A stretch of DNA of 43,471 nucleotides from DAOQVB01 sp964400865 (GCA_964400865.1 CAYNWG010000005.1:1-43471), one strand, 5' to 3'; numbered from the stretch's first letter, positions 1 to 7,972 are shown. The notes: generated from the sequence alone by a model not told the origin. Numbers and translations are program-made.

Positions 1-533
1 ACAGACTGGATTGCTTGTCAGGTTTGAAGGAGTGGTGGGCAAGTCAACTCTTTGATAGTCTAGTCTTGGTCTATACGATACTCATTATATTTCTGCATCC
101 TTGATCAAATAGTTTCAAACGGTGTGATTTTGTCAATACTAGCTACGACTTCTTGACCTACTGGTAGTTGAGAGCCCTTGGTTTTTGGAGTAATAATTTG
201 AGTAATAAGGATAGAAAAAGTCCTGGGTTCAAAATCAGGGTCCCTTGAAATTGCACAAAGTGCTACAAACCCATGGCCGTCTGCTAAATTTTACTTGTCA
301 GAGTGATAAATAACTCGATCACCTTTTTGTAAATTAATTCTTGCTCTATACTCTTCTCGCGATAATGTTGCACGCAATTTTTCTAGCAAGTCCTTATATT
401 CAAGGTTTGATTCACTTGTTTGGTCAGCTCATGAGAAGCAAGGTATCAGTAGGCGCGCTACAATATCCTTATTAACTGATTGTGCGATACAATCATTGAA
501 GATCGTGGTTAAGTTGTTTGGGACACAAAATAC
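1..533 (-). pseudogene. Degraded reading frame with five in-frame stops, unknown family, runs off the left edge
   Basis: One minus-strand frame reads as protein-like sequence through the whole interval, but is broken at 429-431 (TGA), 291-293 (TAA), 105-107 (TGA), 60-62 (TAG) and 18-20 (TGA). No frameshift is needed to stay in frame. Between the stops are plausible segments such as LLEKLRATLSREEYRARI and QKGDRVIYHSDK, then GFVALCAISRDPDF. The KGDRVIYH and GFVALC pair loosely recalls EVE/PUA-like folds, but I cannot assign a family. Every stop is one transition from Trp (TGG to TGA) or Gln (CAA or CAG to TAA or TAG), and the frame contains no TGG. Neighbouring genes terminate at TGA and use TGG, so the standard code applies and a decayed gene is the simplest reading. 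No start codon is clear; the frame is bounded upstream by TAA at 534-536, next to the start of the divergent gene. No other gene is visible here. Confidence 0.5.
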
Positions 534-535
534 TT

Positions 536-1507
536 ATGCAAACTCAAGACATTTTACCCGCTCAAACTTTACTGCATGGGCTTGCTGAATCTCGCGAAAT
601 AGAAAATCAACAACCTAGTATTCGAGAATCTATTGAGTTATTTAATCAACAATTTACCAAAGTGGATTTTGCTGATGAAAAAGTTGCTTTTTTTCTTCCA
701 GGAACAGACGTGGAAATATCACGCACCACCTTCGACTCTGACATTGAGATCATCCGCTCTGTGGTTGCTCAGCTATCACACCTCTATCCAGACTCCACTG
801 TTTTTCACAACATAATTCTTTGTCCTGAAGAACTCTATAGACGAAGATTTCGTGAAAAAATTGAACGAATGGGAGATGATCCCGCACTCTGGATAGACTG
901 GTCGGAGGGAGATATTGAAGTTGTTGAGGGAGTTGGAGCTGTTTTTTGTGTGAGATTGGGAGCATTTTTTCAGTCAGATGGCGACTGTTTAAGGTTTTTT
1001 GCACACGAACTAGCACACCCATTAACATATCAAGTCTCAAAAATATTTTTATGGTCAAGTCCAGAGAATATGCTCGCCCTAGCTGAAGGACTTGTTGAGG
1101 CTGACGCTAGAATTGTCTTATCTCTTCAAGCTCGCTCCGATATGGCATTTTCTTCTCGTTTTATTCAAAATCTTGATCCAAATCAACTAGCTCTGCCTAC
1201 GGATATCGATTCACAAGGCTATGATCATCCTTCATTTATATCTGCCACAGTAAGTTTCAACCCGGGATATACCTCTTGTTTACTATGGTTTTATGGAATG
1301 GCAGTCAGCATAGGAAATGGGACAAGTTTGAGAGAAAAATATCAGGATGGTCGTCAGCAAGTAATGGCAATCGCAAGTAGCGTAGAAACTAGGAGTGAGT
1401 TTAAAGAGTTGCTGTTTAACCAAACAGGTTTTGATTATGACAAGAATGCTGTTGATCGTACTTTTTTACTCAACTCACGTGAGAGCTTTCTAGTAGAGTT
1501 AACTTAA
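536..1507 (+). CDS. Putative HEXXH zinc metallopeptidase, unknown family
   Basis: The ORF encodes 323 residues from the ATG at 536; a TTG at 518 would add six residues and is less likely. The only recognisable signature is HELAH at about residues 157-161, within FFAHELAHPLTYQ. It is followed about 23-27 residues later by AEGLVEADA, so Glu184 or Glu188 could be a third zinc ligand in the gluzincin manner. No signal peptide or membrane segment is evident, so a cytoplasmic protein is likely. Upstream lies the divergent broken frame; downstream is a convergent tRNA-Asp only seven bases away. Substrate and role are unknown. The metallopeptidase call rests on the HEXXH motif and its context alone. 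No good Shine-Dalgarno sequence or -10 box was seen before either start. Confidence 0.7.
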   Translation: MQTQDILPAQTLLHGLAESREIENQQPSIRESIELFNQQFTKVDFADEKVAFFLPGTDVEISRTTFDSDIEIIRSVVAQLSHLYPDSTVFHNIILCPEELYRRRFREKIERMGDDPALWIDWSEGDIEVVEGVGAVFCVRLGAFFQSDGDCLRFFAHELAHPLTYQVSKIFLWSSPENMLALAEGLVEADARIVLSLQARSDMAFSSRFIQNLDPNQLALPTDIDSQGYDHPSFISATVSFNPGYTSCLLWFYGMAVSIGNGTSLREKYQDGRQQVMAIASSVETRSEFKELLFNQTGFDYDKNAVDRTFLLNSRESFLVELT

Positions 1508-1514
1508 CGCATTT

Positions 1515-1590
1515 TGGCGACCCCGACCGGGATCGAACCGGTGATCTTCTCCGTGACAGGGAGACATGTTAACCACTACACCACGGGGCC
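1515..1590 (-). tRNA. tRNA-Asp (anticodon GTC)
   Basis: Read on the minus strand, a full cloverleaf folds. The acceptor stem is GGCCCCG with CGGGGTC and discriminator G. The anticodon stem TCTCC/GGAGA closes loop CTGTCAC, giving anticodon GTC. The T arm is ACCGG-TTCGATC-CCGGT. The 3' CCA is encoded, unlike in the other two tRNA genes here. Length is 76 bases. Confidence 0.96.
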
Positions 1591-1610
1591 ATTATTTTAA
1601 TGTGTTGTGA

Positions 1611-1639
1611 ATTATACGGGACAAGTGCTTTTCTGCCAA
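1611..1639 (-). promoter_or_regulatory. Promoter of tRNA-Asp
   Basis: On the minus strand, TTGGCA (1634-1639) and TATAAT (1611-1616) are separated by 17 bases. The predicted start near 1604 lies about 14 bases before the mature tRNA. Confidence 0.75.
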
Positions 1640-1729
1640 TATCAAGGTGAGGTGTTGACAGGTGAATAGCTTTTTGCGATAGTATGAGTAGCTTTAAAAA
1701 TGTATTAATATAATAGAAAGAAAATTATT

Positions 1730-2014
1730 ATGGAAATAACCGGAACCCGAGTAGAAGCTAGTCATGGAGTAAAATCACCTGAAGTCTACGACTTTAATGA
1801 CCTAGCAATTATGGGACTAGATATTACTAAATTGCCTCTAGCAGTTATCGATAGAATATTTCCTAATGGCTCAAATGATGCTGCGGTTCAGCAATTGATT
1901 GAGGCCAAACGGCACCCTGCTGCTGGCGCTGCTTTAGATTCATCTGGTGTTCTTGTAACCAAAGATGAAATTACTGCTAACTTACAGCAAGATTCTGCGT
2001 CTGACACTCAATGA
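1730..2014 (+). CDS. Hypothetical protein, 94 aa
   Basis: This small soluble-looking protein has no motif I recognise. It is acidic, has no Cys or Trp, no membrane segment, and a polar Gln/Ser/Asp-rich tail. A TATAAT hexamer lies at 1709-1714, sixteen bases before the ATG, and a weak purine-rich AGAAAG sits between them. Composition looks coding and the gene fills the space between tRNA-Asp and tRNA-Gly. It ends at TGA, one of the places showing that TGA is a normal stop in this genome. Function is unknown. Confidence 0.6.
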   Translation: MEITGTRVEASHGVKSPEVYDFNDLAIMGLDITKLPLAVIDRIFPNGSNDAAVQQLIEAKRHPAAGAALDSSGVLVTKDEITANLQQDSASDTQ

Positions 2015-2069
2015 TCGATGATTCGGTTCTGGTTTTAAGTGATTTGCTTGTTACAATCAACGCATATTT

Positions 2070-2140
2070 GCGGGATTAGTACAGCGGTAGTATGCATCCT
2101 TCCCAAGGATGAGAAGCGGGTTCGACTCCCGTATCCCGCT
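2070..2140 (+). tRNA. tRNA-Gly (anticodon CCC)
   Basis: The acceptor stem is GCGGGAT with ATCCCGC and discriminator T. The anticodon stem CATCC/GGATG closes loop TTCCCAA (anticodon CCC). The T loop is TTCGACT. CCA is not encoded. TACAAT at 2052-2057 is a candidate -10 box. The discriminator T predicts a UCCA 3' end, which is what the UGGA bulge of the glyS T-box leader (36358-36361) would pair with. Confidence 0.95.
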
Positions 2141-2153
2141 CACAGAGAAGGTT

Positions 2154-3026
2154 TCACTCGACTGAATTCTGTAAAAATGTCAGAATTCTTTCCTTAAACT
2201 CACGAGGATATTCGTTATAAATATCGTGACGACTATCGACTTCCCAGTAGTCTTTTGGTTCATTCGCTAAATCGTAAAGAGTTTTTGCGTCTTGGCTACT
2301 GACTTCTTCATCACGTTTGGCTGATATATACAATGTTGGTATGTTTATTTTACTTACAACCTTGAGTGGAACAAAATTTTCATAGTTTTTTCCAAGTTCA
2401 AACTTCGCCGCGATTCTCATTAGAGGGTAGATAACAGTTGGAGGAAATCCTGCTGCATTAATTTGAGCATAAAATGCCGATCGAAAATCCGCATATGGAA
2501 CTGTAGCAATTAAAAAGTCGCCTTTCTTAGTTTTTCCTGCGGTCATAATTGCTGTCGATGCTCCCATGGAGATACCAAAGAAGCCTATTTTTTGATTCAT
2601 ATTTTCTGGCAGTAGCTTAATTGCATCATATACCACTTCTACATCTCGCCACTCATTGACGCCCAGGGTCATTTTATTACCTTCGCTCTCTCCAAAAGAA
2701 CGCAGGTCTAATGCGACCGATGAGTACCCGGCTTCGTGCAGATATGCCACGTGATCTAGCATTTGTGATTTTCCGCCAGGATTACTGTATCCGTGAATAA
2801 GTACAACCACAGCCCTGGCGTTTTTTACTGGAAAATACCAGTATGCAATCTTTTGGTTGCTTGGATTAGTAGTATATCTAGTTTGGGCCATTAACCCTGG
2901 AGGAAGCTCTTTTTCTGAGTTTTGAGCATGAATGTTGATTTTTTTATGGAGCCTCTGCCAGGTATATAAAAATAATCCAAATACAACCAACATAGTAAGC
3001 ACGAATAAAATCATTAAAACTTTCAT
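2154..3026 (-). CDS. Membrane-anchored alpha/beta hydrolase
   Basis: The protein is 290 residues from the ATG at 3026; a TTG one codon upstream is less likely. An N-terminal hydrophobic segment (about residues 2-22) is a signal anchor, placing the catalytic domain outside the membrane. The hydrolase core shows VVVLIHGYSNPGG (oxyanion strand and HG motif, about 74-85), the nucleophile elbow GISMGAS with Ser153, an acid candidate Asp239 in SAKRDEEV and the catalytic His267 in DSRHDIY. This fits the serine aminopeptidase/bem46-like group (Hydrolase_4); the substrate cannot be deduced. The gene is divergent from the methyltransferase gene and convergent with tRNA-Gly, 13 bases away. An extended -10 box directly precedes the ATG, so the mRNA is probably leaderless. 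Confidence 0.85.
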   Translation of the reverse strand: MKVLMILFVLTMLVVFGLFLYTWQRLHKKINIHAQNSEKELPPGLMAQTRYTTNPSNQKIAYWYFPVKNARAVVVLIHGYSNPGGKSQMLDHVAYLHEAGYSSVALDLRSFGESEGNKMTLGVNEWRDVEVVYDAIKLLPENMNQKIGFFGISMGASTAIMTAGKTKKGDFLIATVPYADFRSAFYAQINAAGFPPTVIYPLMRIAAKFELGKNYENFVPLKVVSKINIPTLYISAKRDEEVSSQDAKTLYDLANEPKDYWEVDSRHDIYNEYPREFKERILTFLQNSVE

Positions 3027-3033
3027 CAATATG

Positions 3034-3042
3034 AGTATATCA
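3034..3042 (-). promoter_or_regulatory. Extended -10 box of the hydrolase gene
   Basis: TGATATACT on the minus strand is an extended -10 (TGnTATAnT type) ending seven bases before the ATG at 3026. The predicted start falls at or next to the start codon. Confidence 0.6.
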
Positions 3043-3088
3043 AAATCTCATATACATTCTTGATAAAGACTTGTTAAATAAATAGATC

Positions 3089-3116
3089 TTGACATTACCT
3101 AGTTCTTAGATACCAT
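3089..3116 (+). promoter_or_regulatory. Candidate promoter of the methyltransferase gene
   Basis: TTGACA (3089-3094) and TACCAT (3111-3116) are separated by 16 bases, giving a predicted start about 20 bases before the ATG at 3143. Confidence 0.5.
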
Positions 3117-3142
3117 TCGAAGGATACTTCTACCAGAAAAAT

Positions 3143-3829
3143 ATGAACGATCGAATTGAAAAGTCATCAATTAGTGAGGAGCGAGGTCTTTCACTCTTGG
3201 GAGATGCAGTTGGAACTCAAGAAGATTATCAAATACTTTCAGTAGGGATTAGCACCGCTGGTAAAGCAGAGGCCAAAATGGCGTTAAGTCACCCCTCTGC
3301 AACAATTTATGCCACAACGATAGATGAAAAAGGTATTACAGAAGCTCAGGCATTTATTGATGATATTGGTGTCTCTGATCGGGTAACGCTAGTTCTAGAG
3401 GATGTGAGGGAAAAAAGTCCCAATCCAGACAATTTTTTTGATTTTATCTATGCGCGTTTAATATTCCACTACTTAACAGCAAGCGAGTTAGACAGCGCTT
3501 TTTCGGAATTATTTAGAATGCTCAAGAATGGGGGGAAATTGTTTATTGTGGTGAGAGCTGTATCTAATATTCCCCAAGATAAACCAGTTGTATTTTCTCC
3601 GGAAACTATGATTACAGCAATCCCCCACTACGACGATGCTGGTGGTATTAAATCGTGGGAAAAACGATATTTTCATACCCCCGAAACAATGTCTTCACAT
3701 TTAGAAAAAGCAGGATTTGTAGTGCAGGAAGTTGAGGAATATGACGAAAAACTACTGTTTGGTTTTGGGGGCGAAGGTGGACAAACCTATCTTATTGATC
3801 ACTTGGTGGAAGTAGTTGCAACGAAATAA
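3143..3829 (+). CDS. Class I SAM-dependent methyltransferase, unknown substrate
   Basis: The protein has 228 residues. A Rossmann-type methyltransferase fold is suggested by motif I (ILSVGISTAGKAEA, about residues 31-44), an acidic end of beta-2 (TTIDEKGI), the stretch VTLVLEDVRE and then FDFIYARLIFHYL, typical of motifs II-IV in Methyltransf_11/25 proteins. The LFRMLKNGGKLFIVV stretch is the usual motif after beta-5. Motif I is degenerate compared with GxGxG. No membrane segment is present. It stands alone between the divergent hydrolase and tRNA-Thr. The methyl acceptor cannot be inferred from context. Confidence 0.75.
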   Translation: MNDRIEKSSISEERGLSLLGDAVGTQEDYQILSVGISTAGKAEAKMALSHPSATIYATTIDEKGITEAQAFIDDIGVSDRVTLVLEDVREKSPNPDNFFDFIYARLIFHYLTASELDSAFSELFRMLKNGGKLFIVVRAVSNIPQDKPVVFSPETMITAIPHYDDAGGIKSWEKRYFHTPETMSSHLEKAGFVVQEVEEYDEKLLFGFGGEGGQTYLIDHLVEVVATK

Positions 3830-3834
3830 CCCCA

Positions 3835-3863
3835 TAGTCAATTTTCTTTTTCCGCGGTAAAAT
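3835..3863 (+). promoter_or_regulatory. Candidate promoter of tRNA-Thr and the following gene
   Basis: TAGTCA (3835-3840) and TAAAAT (3858-3863) are separated by 17 bases. The predicted start near 3870 gives a 28-base leader before tRNA-Thr. The protein gene three bases after the tRNA has no room for its own promoter, except one inside the tRNA gene. Confidence 0.5.
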
Positions 3864-3897
3864 GACGATATCAAGAGGGTTGCTGAAGTCCCGAGGC

Positions 3898-3970
3898 GCC
3901 GAGATAGCTCAGTTGGTAGAGCGGCGGTATCGTAAACCGTAGGTCGGGGGTTCGAATCCCCCTCTCGGCT
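3898..3970 (+). tRNA. tRNA-Thr (anticodon CGT)
   Basis: The acceptor stem is GCCGAGA with TCTCGGC and discriminator T. The D arm is GCTC/GAGC. The anticodon stem GCGGT/ACCGT closes loop ATCGTAA (anticodon CGT). The T arm is GGGGG-TTCGAAT-CCCCC. CCA is not encoded. The ATG of the next gene begins three bases after the last tRNA base. Confidence 0.96.
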
Positions 3971-3973
3971 CAG

Positions 3974-4738
3974 ATGAAACAATCAGATTATCGAGTAGTA
4001 TATACAGACGATCCGCCTATGAGACAATCTCCAACTACGTCAAGAATTGTTAAACGAGAACATGACAGATTACTAAAACAAACCATGACTTGGAGTCTAA
4101 TTGCTCTTGGTTTGCTATTATTGTTTCTTTTTATCATACTTCCCAATGCGCCACGTTTACTTGCGAGTATTGTGGATGGTGACGCGGTATTTGGACAAGA
4201 AGATACTATTCCCCCACAAGTCCCAATTTTCAACTCACCTCCCACGGCAACAAATACTCGACAAATCGAAGTGAGCGGTTTTGCCGAGGCAAAAAGCCAG
4301 GTGTTGATAGTGCTGAATGGAAACCAAATCGCTGACCTTACTACATCCGATGATGCGATATTTAAGCAAAGTATTGATCTTCAAGAAGGTGAAAACTATT
4401 TGCAAGCATTCTCAAAGGATGCCACAGGAAATGAATCTAATCTTTCAAAAGAATATGTTATTACTCTTGATACCCAAGCTCCTTCATTGGCTTTTTCAGA
4501 AACAATTCAAGATGGAATGCAGGTGGTGGGTAAAGATAACAAGTCTTTCACAATTTCTGGACTGACGGAGCAAAATGCAAAAGTCGCAATCAATGATCGT
4601 TTTTTATTTGCCCGGCCAGATGGTAGTTTTTCTTACCAAATACAACTCAATGAAGGTGAAAACCTTCTTACGATAGTGATAACAGATAAGGCAAATAACG
4701 TTTTTGAACAAGAATTACGTGTGAATTACAAACTTTAA
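3974..4738 (+). CDS. Single-pass membrane protein with two extracellular Ig-like domains
   Basis: The 254-residue protein begins with a basic cytoplasmic segment of about 38 residues. One membrane helix follows (about residues 39-60, WSLIALGLLLLFLFIIL), then an extracytoplasmic region. That region holds two bacterial Ig-like repeats of roughly 80-90 residues. Each has the pattern of a TDxxAP or TIPPQVP opening, a SGxxE or SGFAE strand, a GxF or AIF strand, then LxEGEN and xDxxxN. This resembles the glucodextranase-B/Big-type folds of surface proteins. A role in adhesion or envelope structure is inference. Alternative start: the ATG at 4019. The gene follows tRNA-Thr by three bases and ends one base before the convergent O-antigen ligase-like gene, so no terminator fits between them. 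Confidence 0.75.
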   Translation: MKQSDYRVVYTDDPPMRQSPTTSRIVKREHDRLLKQTMTWSLIALGLLLLFLFIILPNAPRLLASIVDGDAVFGQEDTIPPQVPIFNSPPTATNTRQIEVSGFAEAKSQVLIVLNGNQIADLTTSDDAIFKQSIDLQEGENYLQAFSKDATGNESNLSKEYVITLDTQAPSLAFSETIQDGMQVVGKDNKSFTISGLTEQNAKVAINDRFLFARPDGSFSYQIQLNEGENLLTIVITDKANNVFEQELRVNYKL

Positions 4739-4739
4739 A

Positions 4740-5921
4740 TCAAGCAAGGTATTTAAAAAGTTTTTTTTCTGTTGTAAGCGCCGTCAATTGCATTCCACAA
4801 ATCAACAATACAAATGGTTCGGTTAGTGCCGCATTGAATTGGGCAAAGAAGAGTAATGCAATGATGGGTATCAACAGAAGTGGATAGCTCTTCATTAGTA
4901 TTTTGAAGGATTGAGACAATCCCCACAGAAAAGCAATTAAACCTATAATGCCAGAAAAAGCAAGGATTGTCATACCTAGATTATTGGGAAGTCTAGCATG
5001 ATACGTGAGTTCTGAATTGGGAGAGGTTGATAATCCCCCGCCAACCAGTAGGCGAAATGGATGAGTAGGAAGTAAAGCACTATCGTGTTGTTGACGAGCA
5101 ATGACAGATGCGTTTCTGGATAAATCAACCCCTGCTCCACCGGGTTTTGGAGCTACTACAATAGTTATAATCAATGTTACAAGACTAAACAACATCAGTC
5201 TGAATATCTGAGTTTTCCAAAATTGCATTTTAAGTTCATGTAGTATTGGAATGAGAATTATGCCCAGACTAAAACCGAAAGTTAGCCAACTAGCTCGCGA
5301 AAATGTCAGACCCAACGACACTGTTAGCAGACCAATAAGTAAGTATGGTGCGACTATTGATTTCATTGATCTAATACCGAATGCACGTATACTATTTAAG
5401 AGCGCTACGACAATAATAATTCCAGTGAAGTTTGGATCAAGTAAGGTGCCAACGGCTCGATAATAATGGTCATCCCAGCCAAGGCTTTTTAATGCTCTAA
5501 GATCTGGAAAAATCAAGTACAAGCCCAGTGTAATAATTGAAAAGAATACTCCTCCCATTGAGTAGAACACAATAGTTTTGAAGTTTGATCCTCGTAAGTA
5601 ATAAAAAAACCAGCTGAGGAAAAATAGATAGAATCCAGTTCGAAAAATGTAGAGCAACAAATACGCAGATTCATCAAAAAACAATATTTGGAAACAAGAA
5701 GCAAAAAGTGTCCAAAAGATGAAAATCAACCAAGATGTTTTGATGAAACGCAGAAAGGGTACGAAAAGGTGTCTTTGAGTTTTGTGAAACAGAACGAATA
5801 GTAGAATTAAACCAATCACGACATCGTGAGGAAACAAACTAAAACCGCCGACGGGTTCAAAACGTAGCAATTGTCCAAGCAAAACTAATGGTAATAGTAG
5901 TAGTACAAGAAAATCAATCAC
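4740..5921 (-). CDS. O-antigen ligase/polymerase family membrane protein
   Basis: The 393-residue protein has about ten to twelve hydrophobic helices. A Wzy_C-like stretch contains LTFSRASWLTFGFSLG (about residues 205-220), the conserved SR(A/G)xW pattern of this family. A long polar loop follows (about 258-315), as expected for the extracytoplasmic catalytic loop. The family polymerises or ligates undecaprenyl-linked glycans outside the membrane. It is the third gene of a flippase-GT2-ligase unit, and its GTG start overlaps the end of the GT2 gene by eight bases, suggesting coupled translation. Whether it polymerises, or ligates to lipid or protein, cannot be told from sequence alone. Confidence 0.8.
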   Translation of the reverse strand: MIDFLVLLLLPLVLLGQLLRFEPVGGFSLFPHDVVIGLILLFVLFHKTQRHLFVPFLRFIKTSWLIFIFWTLFASCFQILFFDESAYLLLYIFRTGFYLFFLSWFFYYLRGSNFKTIVFYSMGGVFFSIITLGLYLIFPDLRALKSLGWDDHYYRAVGTLLDPNFTGIIIVVALLNSIRAFGIRSMKSIVAPYLLIGLLTVSLGLTFSRASWLTFGFSLGIILIPILHELKMQFWKTQIFRLMLFSLVTLIITIVVAPKPGGAGVDLSRNASVIARQQHDSALLPTHPFRLLVGGGLSTSPNSELTYHARLPNNLGMTILAFSGIIGLIAFLWGLSQSFKILMKSYPLLLIPIIALLFFAQFNAALTEPFVLLICGMQLTALTTEKKLFKYLA

Positions 5922-6678
5922 GATGTCTTTTGGTTACATGTTTTTCTAGTTGAAATAAACGTACAAATAGGGAGTGATAACTCATCAGAGTGGCATAGAG
6001 TAAGCCTCGATATCCATCCAAAAGTCCTTTATTAAAAATTACATTGATTATCCATTTGCCTGTGGGAAAGGCGAAAAGTTCAAATATAAGTTTACATATA
6101 GACGTCTTTCTTTGTTCCGCTTCTAGCTTGCTGTACCAGCTAATTTTGTCAAAAAAACTTTGTACTGAAGTATGAGGAAAATGTTTAATAGTCAGAATTA
6201 CCGGATTTATTACCTGTATGTTGCCCTTGCAAATTACTTGTTCATGAACATTGTTCTCATACACACAGTCTGTTTTTTTTATTATACGGGTTGGCCATGA
6301 TTTTGCGGTTTCTCCATAGCGCATAACTTTCTTCAGAAAATAGTCAACTCTTTTGACCTGATAGCCAGAATAATCTTTTTGGAGCATGGGAATTAACTCA
6401 TCAGGTTTTGGACAGACGCATACCTCATCTGAGTCAAGGAAAAAAACCCAATCGTTGTGCGCGAATGTAAGAGACTGGTTTCTTGTTGCCGCAAAGCTTG
6501 TAATGGGTTTAACCCGCTTGATGATAGCAGGAATAGGTTTTGGAAACGTAATAGTCTCTGTTCCAGAGGTATCAATAACAATGATTTCATCGGCAAAAAC
6601 AACGCTATTTACTGCAGTCGTAAGTTGGGGCGACTGCTGATTAGCAAGAATCAGAACGCTTAATGGAACTTTTTGCAT
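5914..6678 (-). CDS. GT2 family glycosyltransferase
   Basis: The 254-residue protein has a GT-A fold. The opening is VPLSVLILANQQ, then DEIIVIDTSGT, and the acidic metal site LDSDE is at about 81-85. The stretch FAATRNQSLTFAHNDWVFF is the pattern seen in the WaaE/KdtX-like beta-glucosyltransferase group, which uses a nucleotide sugar in the cytoplasm. The C-terminal part has hydrophobic helices that may sit on the membrane. It lies nine bases after the flippase gene and overlaps the ligase-like gene, so it most likely adds a sugar to the lipid-linked glycan those proteins export. Donor and acceptor are unknown. Confidence 0.87.
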   Translation of the reverse strand: MQKVPLSVLILANQQSPQLTTAVNSVVFADEIIVIDTSGTETITFPKPIPAIIKRVKPITSFAATRNQSLTFAHNDWVFFLDSDEVCVCPKPDELIPMLQKDYSGYQVKRVDYFLKKVMRYGETAKSWPTRIIKKTDCVYENNVHEQVICKGNIQVINPVILTIKHFPHTSVQSFFDKISWYSKLEAEQRKTSICKLIFELFAFPTGKWIINVIFNKGLLDGYRGLLYATLMSYHSLFVRLFQLEKHVTKRHRD

Positions 6679-6687
6679 GATTGTTGA

Positions 6688-7899
6688 TTATTTTTTTAGT
6701 ACAGCCCAAATTAGGAATGGCAATCCAGCCAATCGCGCGATTACGATCGACCAAGCTGCGCCGATTAATCCAAATTGAATACTGAGGTACCACAGTGAAG
6801 TAATCAAAATTATCACCTGGATGATCAAGCCAAGGGTGATGCCACGATATTTTTTTGTAGCGTATAAGAAAGTGCTGAGTAAAGTCGAAATAGATTGTAA
6901 TAATGCAGCAAGCGCCAAAATGCCAATAATTGGAACGATACTCTGCCATTTTTCACCCAGTGCTAGCAGTACAACTGGTTTTGCTAGTAATGAGATCGCA
7001 ATTGCTCCGCAAATTAGCAAACCGCCAAAGAATACGGTTGAGCGTAATAAACCCCGTTTAAGTCTTGCTGGGTCATCAATTAACTTGGTATATGTCGGTA
7101 ACAAACCATAGCTGGCAGATTTAGCGGAATCATACAGTAGCTTGTGAGTTAGTGCATAACCATTGTGATACAAGCCGAGCATATACGGTCCAAGAGTCTT
7201 GCCGACGAGTAGGTCGTCAATATTTTCCACTAAATATGACAAAAGGGCTTGCAAGGTAAGCGTTTTGGAATTCTGCAAAATGGTTCGAGCTCTAGCCATC
7301 TGGAAGCGAAATTTTGGTCTGGGGTGAAAAAAGATCATTGAAATCCCAACTTCAAAGATGGCTGAAGCAACGAGTGCTATGACTAAGGACCAGACACTCG
7401 GCCAGAGCAAGACGAGGAATACTGCCAACAGCGCTTCGGCAGCGTATCGACTAAATTGAAAAAAAACCTGAGTAGAAAACTGAAAATTTTTATGCAACGA
7501 GCCTACAGTTGGGTTAATGAAACCTTTAATAAGGGGTACGACTGCGGTAAGTATAATCATGAGTACAAGTTCAGGTTTTTGATAAAACTGTGCAATCAAA
7601 AAACTTGAGGCGATCATCAGGGCGCTGATGATCGCTCCTCTAATGATTGAAATAATCCAGGCTGTGTCAATAAAGTACTCAATTTGATGTTTCGATTGCA
7701 CAATGGTCAGGTTAATGCCTGTTTCTGTTACTGCTTCAAGCAATCCTAGTGAAATTAGTACGATGGCGAAGGTACCAAAATCTTCTGGAGCGAGCAGTCT
7801 TGCAAGGATAAAAATGCGAATAAAACCTACGCCAATTAACACCACTCTCAGAGTTGTTTGCCAACTAAAACCTGAAAAGACTTTTCCCGAGTATCCCAT
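6688..7899 (-). CDS. Polysaccharide flippase, MOP/Wzx-type
   Basis: The 403-residue protein has about twelve hydrophobic helices and the N-terminal pattern WQTTLRVVLIGVGFIRIFI followed by LLAPEDFGTFAIVLI. That is characteristic of the polysaccharide_synt/Wzx group of MOP exporters, which flip undecaprenyl-PP-linked glycans. The open frame can be extended to a TTG at 7941, but a perfect TATAAT lies between the two candidate starts, so the ATG at 7899 is chosen. It is the first gene of an apparent three-gene glycan export operon and is divergent from the signal peptidase gene. Confidence 0.87.
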   Translation of the reverse strand: MGYSGKVFSGFSWQTTLRVVLIGVGFIRIFILARLLAPEDFGTFAIVLISLGLLEAVTETGINLTIVQSKHQIEYFIDTAWIISIIRGAIISALMIASSFLIAQFYQKPELVLMIILTAVVPLIKGFINPTVGSLHKNFQFSTQVFFQFSRYAAEALLAVFLVLLWPSVWSLVIALVASAIFEVGISMIFFHPRPKFRFQMARARTILQNSKTLTLQALLSYLVENIDDLLVGKTLGPYMLGLYHNGYALTHKLLYDSAKSASYGLLPTYTKLIDDPARLKRGLLRSTVFFGGLLICGAIAISLLAKPVVLLALGEKWQSIVPIIGILALAALLQSISTLLSTFLYATKKYRGITLGLIIQVIILITSLWYLSIQFGLIGAAWSIVIARLAGLPFLIWAVLKK

Positions 7900-7905
7900 G
7901 AAGGT

Positions 7906-7911
7906 ATTATA
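7906..7911 (-). promoter_or_regulatory. -10 box of the flippase operon
   Basis: TATAAT on the minus strand ends six bases before the ATG at 7899. A start seven bases downstream would coincide with the A of ATG, a leaderless configuration. The -35 region is poor. The box decides against the longer TTG-started frame. Confidence 0.6.
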
Positions 7912-7935
7912 GCCTTTTTGCTGAGAGTTTGTGGG

Positions 7936-7964
7936 TTGCAAGAATTAAAGAAAAAAAGCATACT
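7936..7964 (+). promoter_or_regulatory. Promoter of the signal peptidase gene
   Basis: TTGCAA (7936-7941) and CATACT (7959-7964) are separated by 17 bases. The predicted start near 7971 is within two bases of the ATG at 7973. Confidence 0.6.
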
Positions 7965-7972
7965 ACATTGTT

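Noticed and set aside
1..533. An alternative genetic code (TGA = Trp or Gly) for the organism
   Set aside because: Many genes in the window end correctly at TGA (for example the gene ending at 2014, the hydrolase and ftsA) and use TGG for Trp, and the broken frame also contains TAA and TAG.
1474..1483. CTCACGTGAG palindrome resembling the core of parS
   Set aside because: It lies inside the metallopeptidase coding sequence, lacks the outer TGTTTC/GAAACA arms and occurs once; not convincing as a ParB site.
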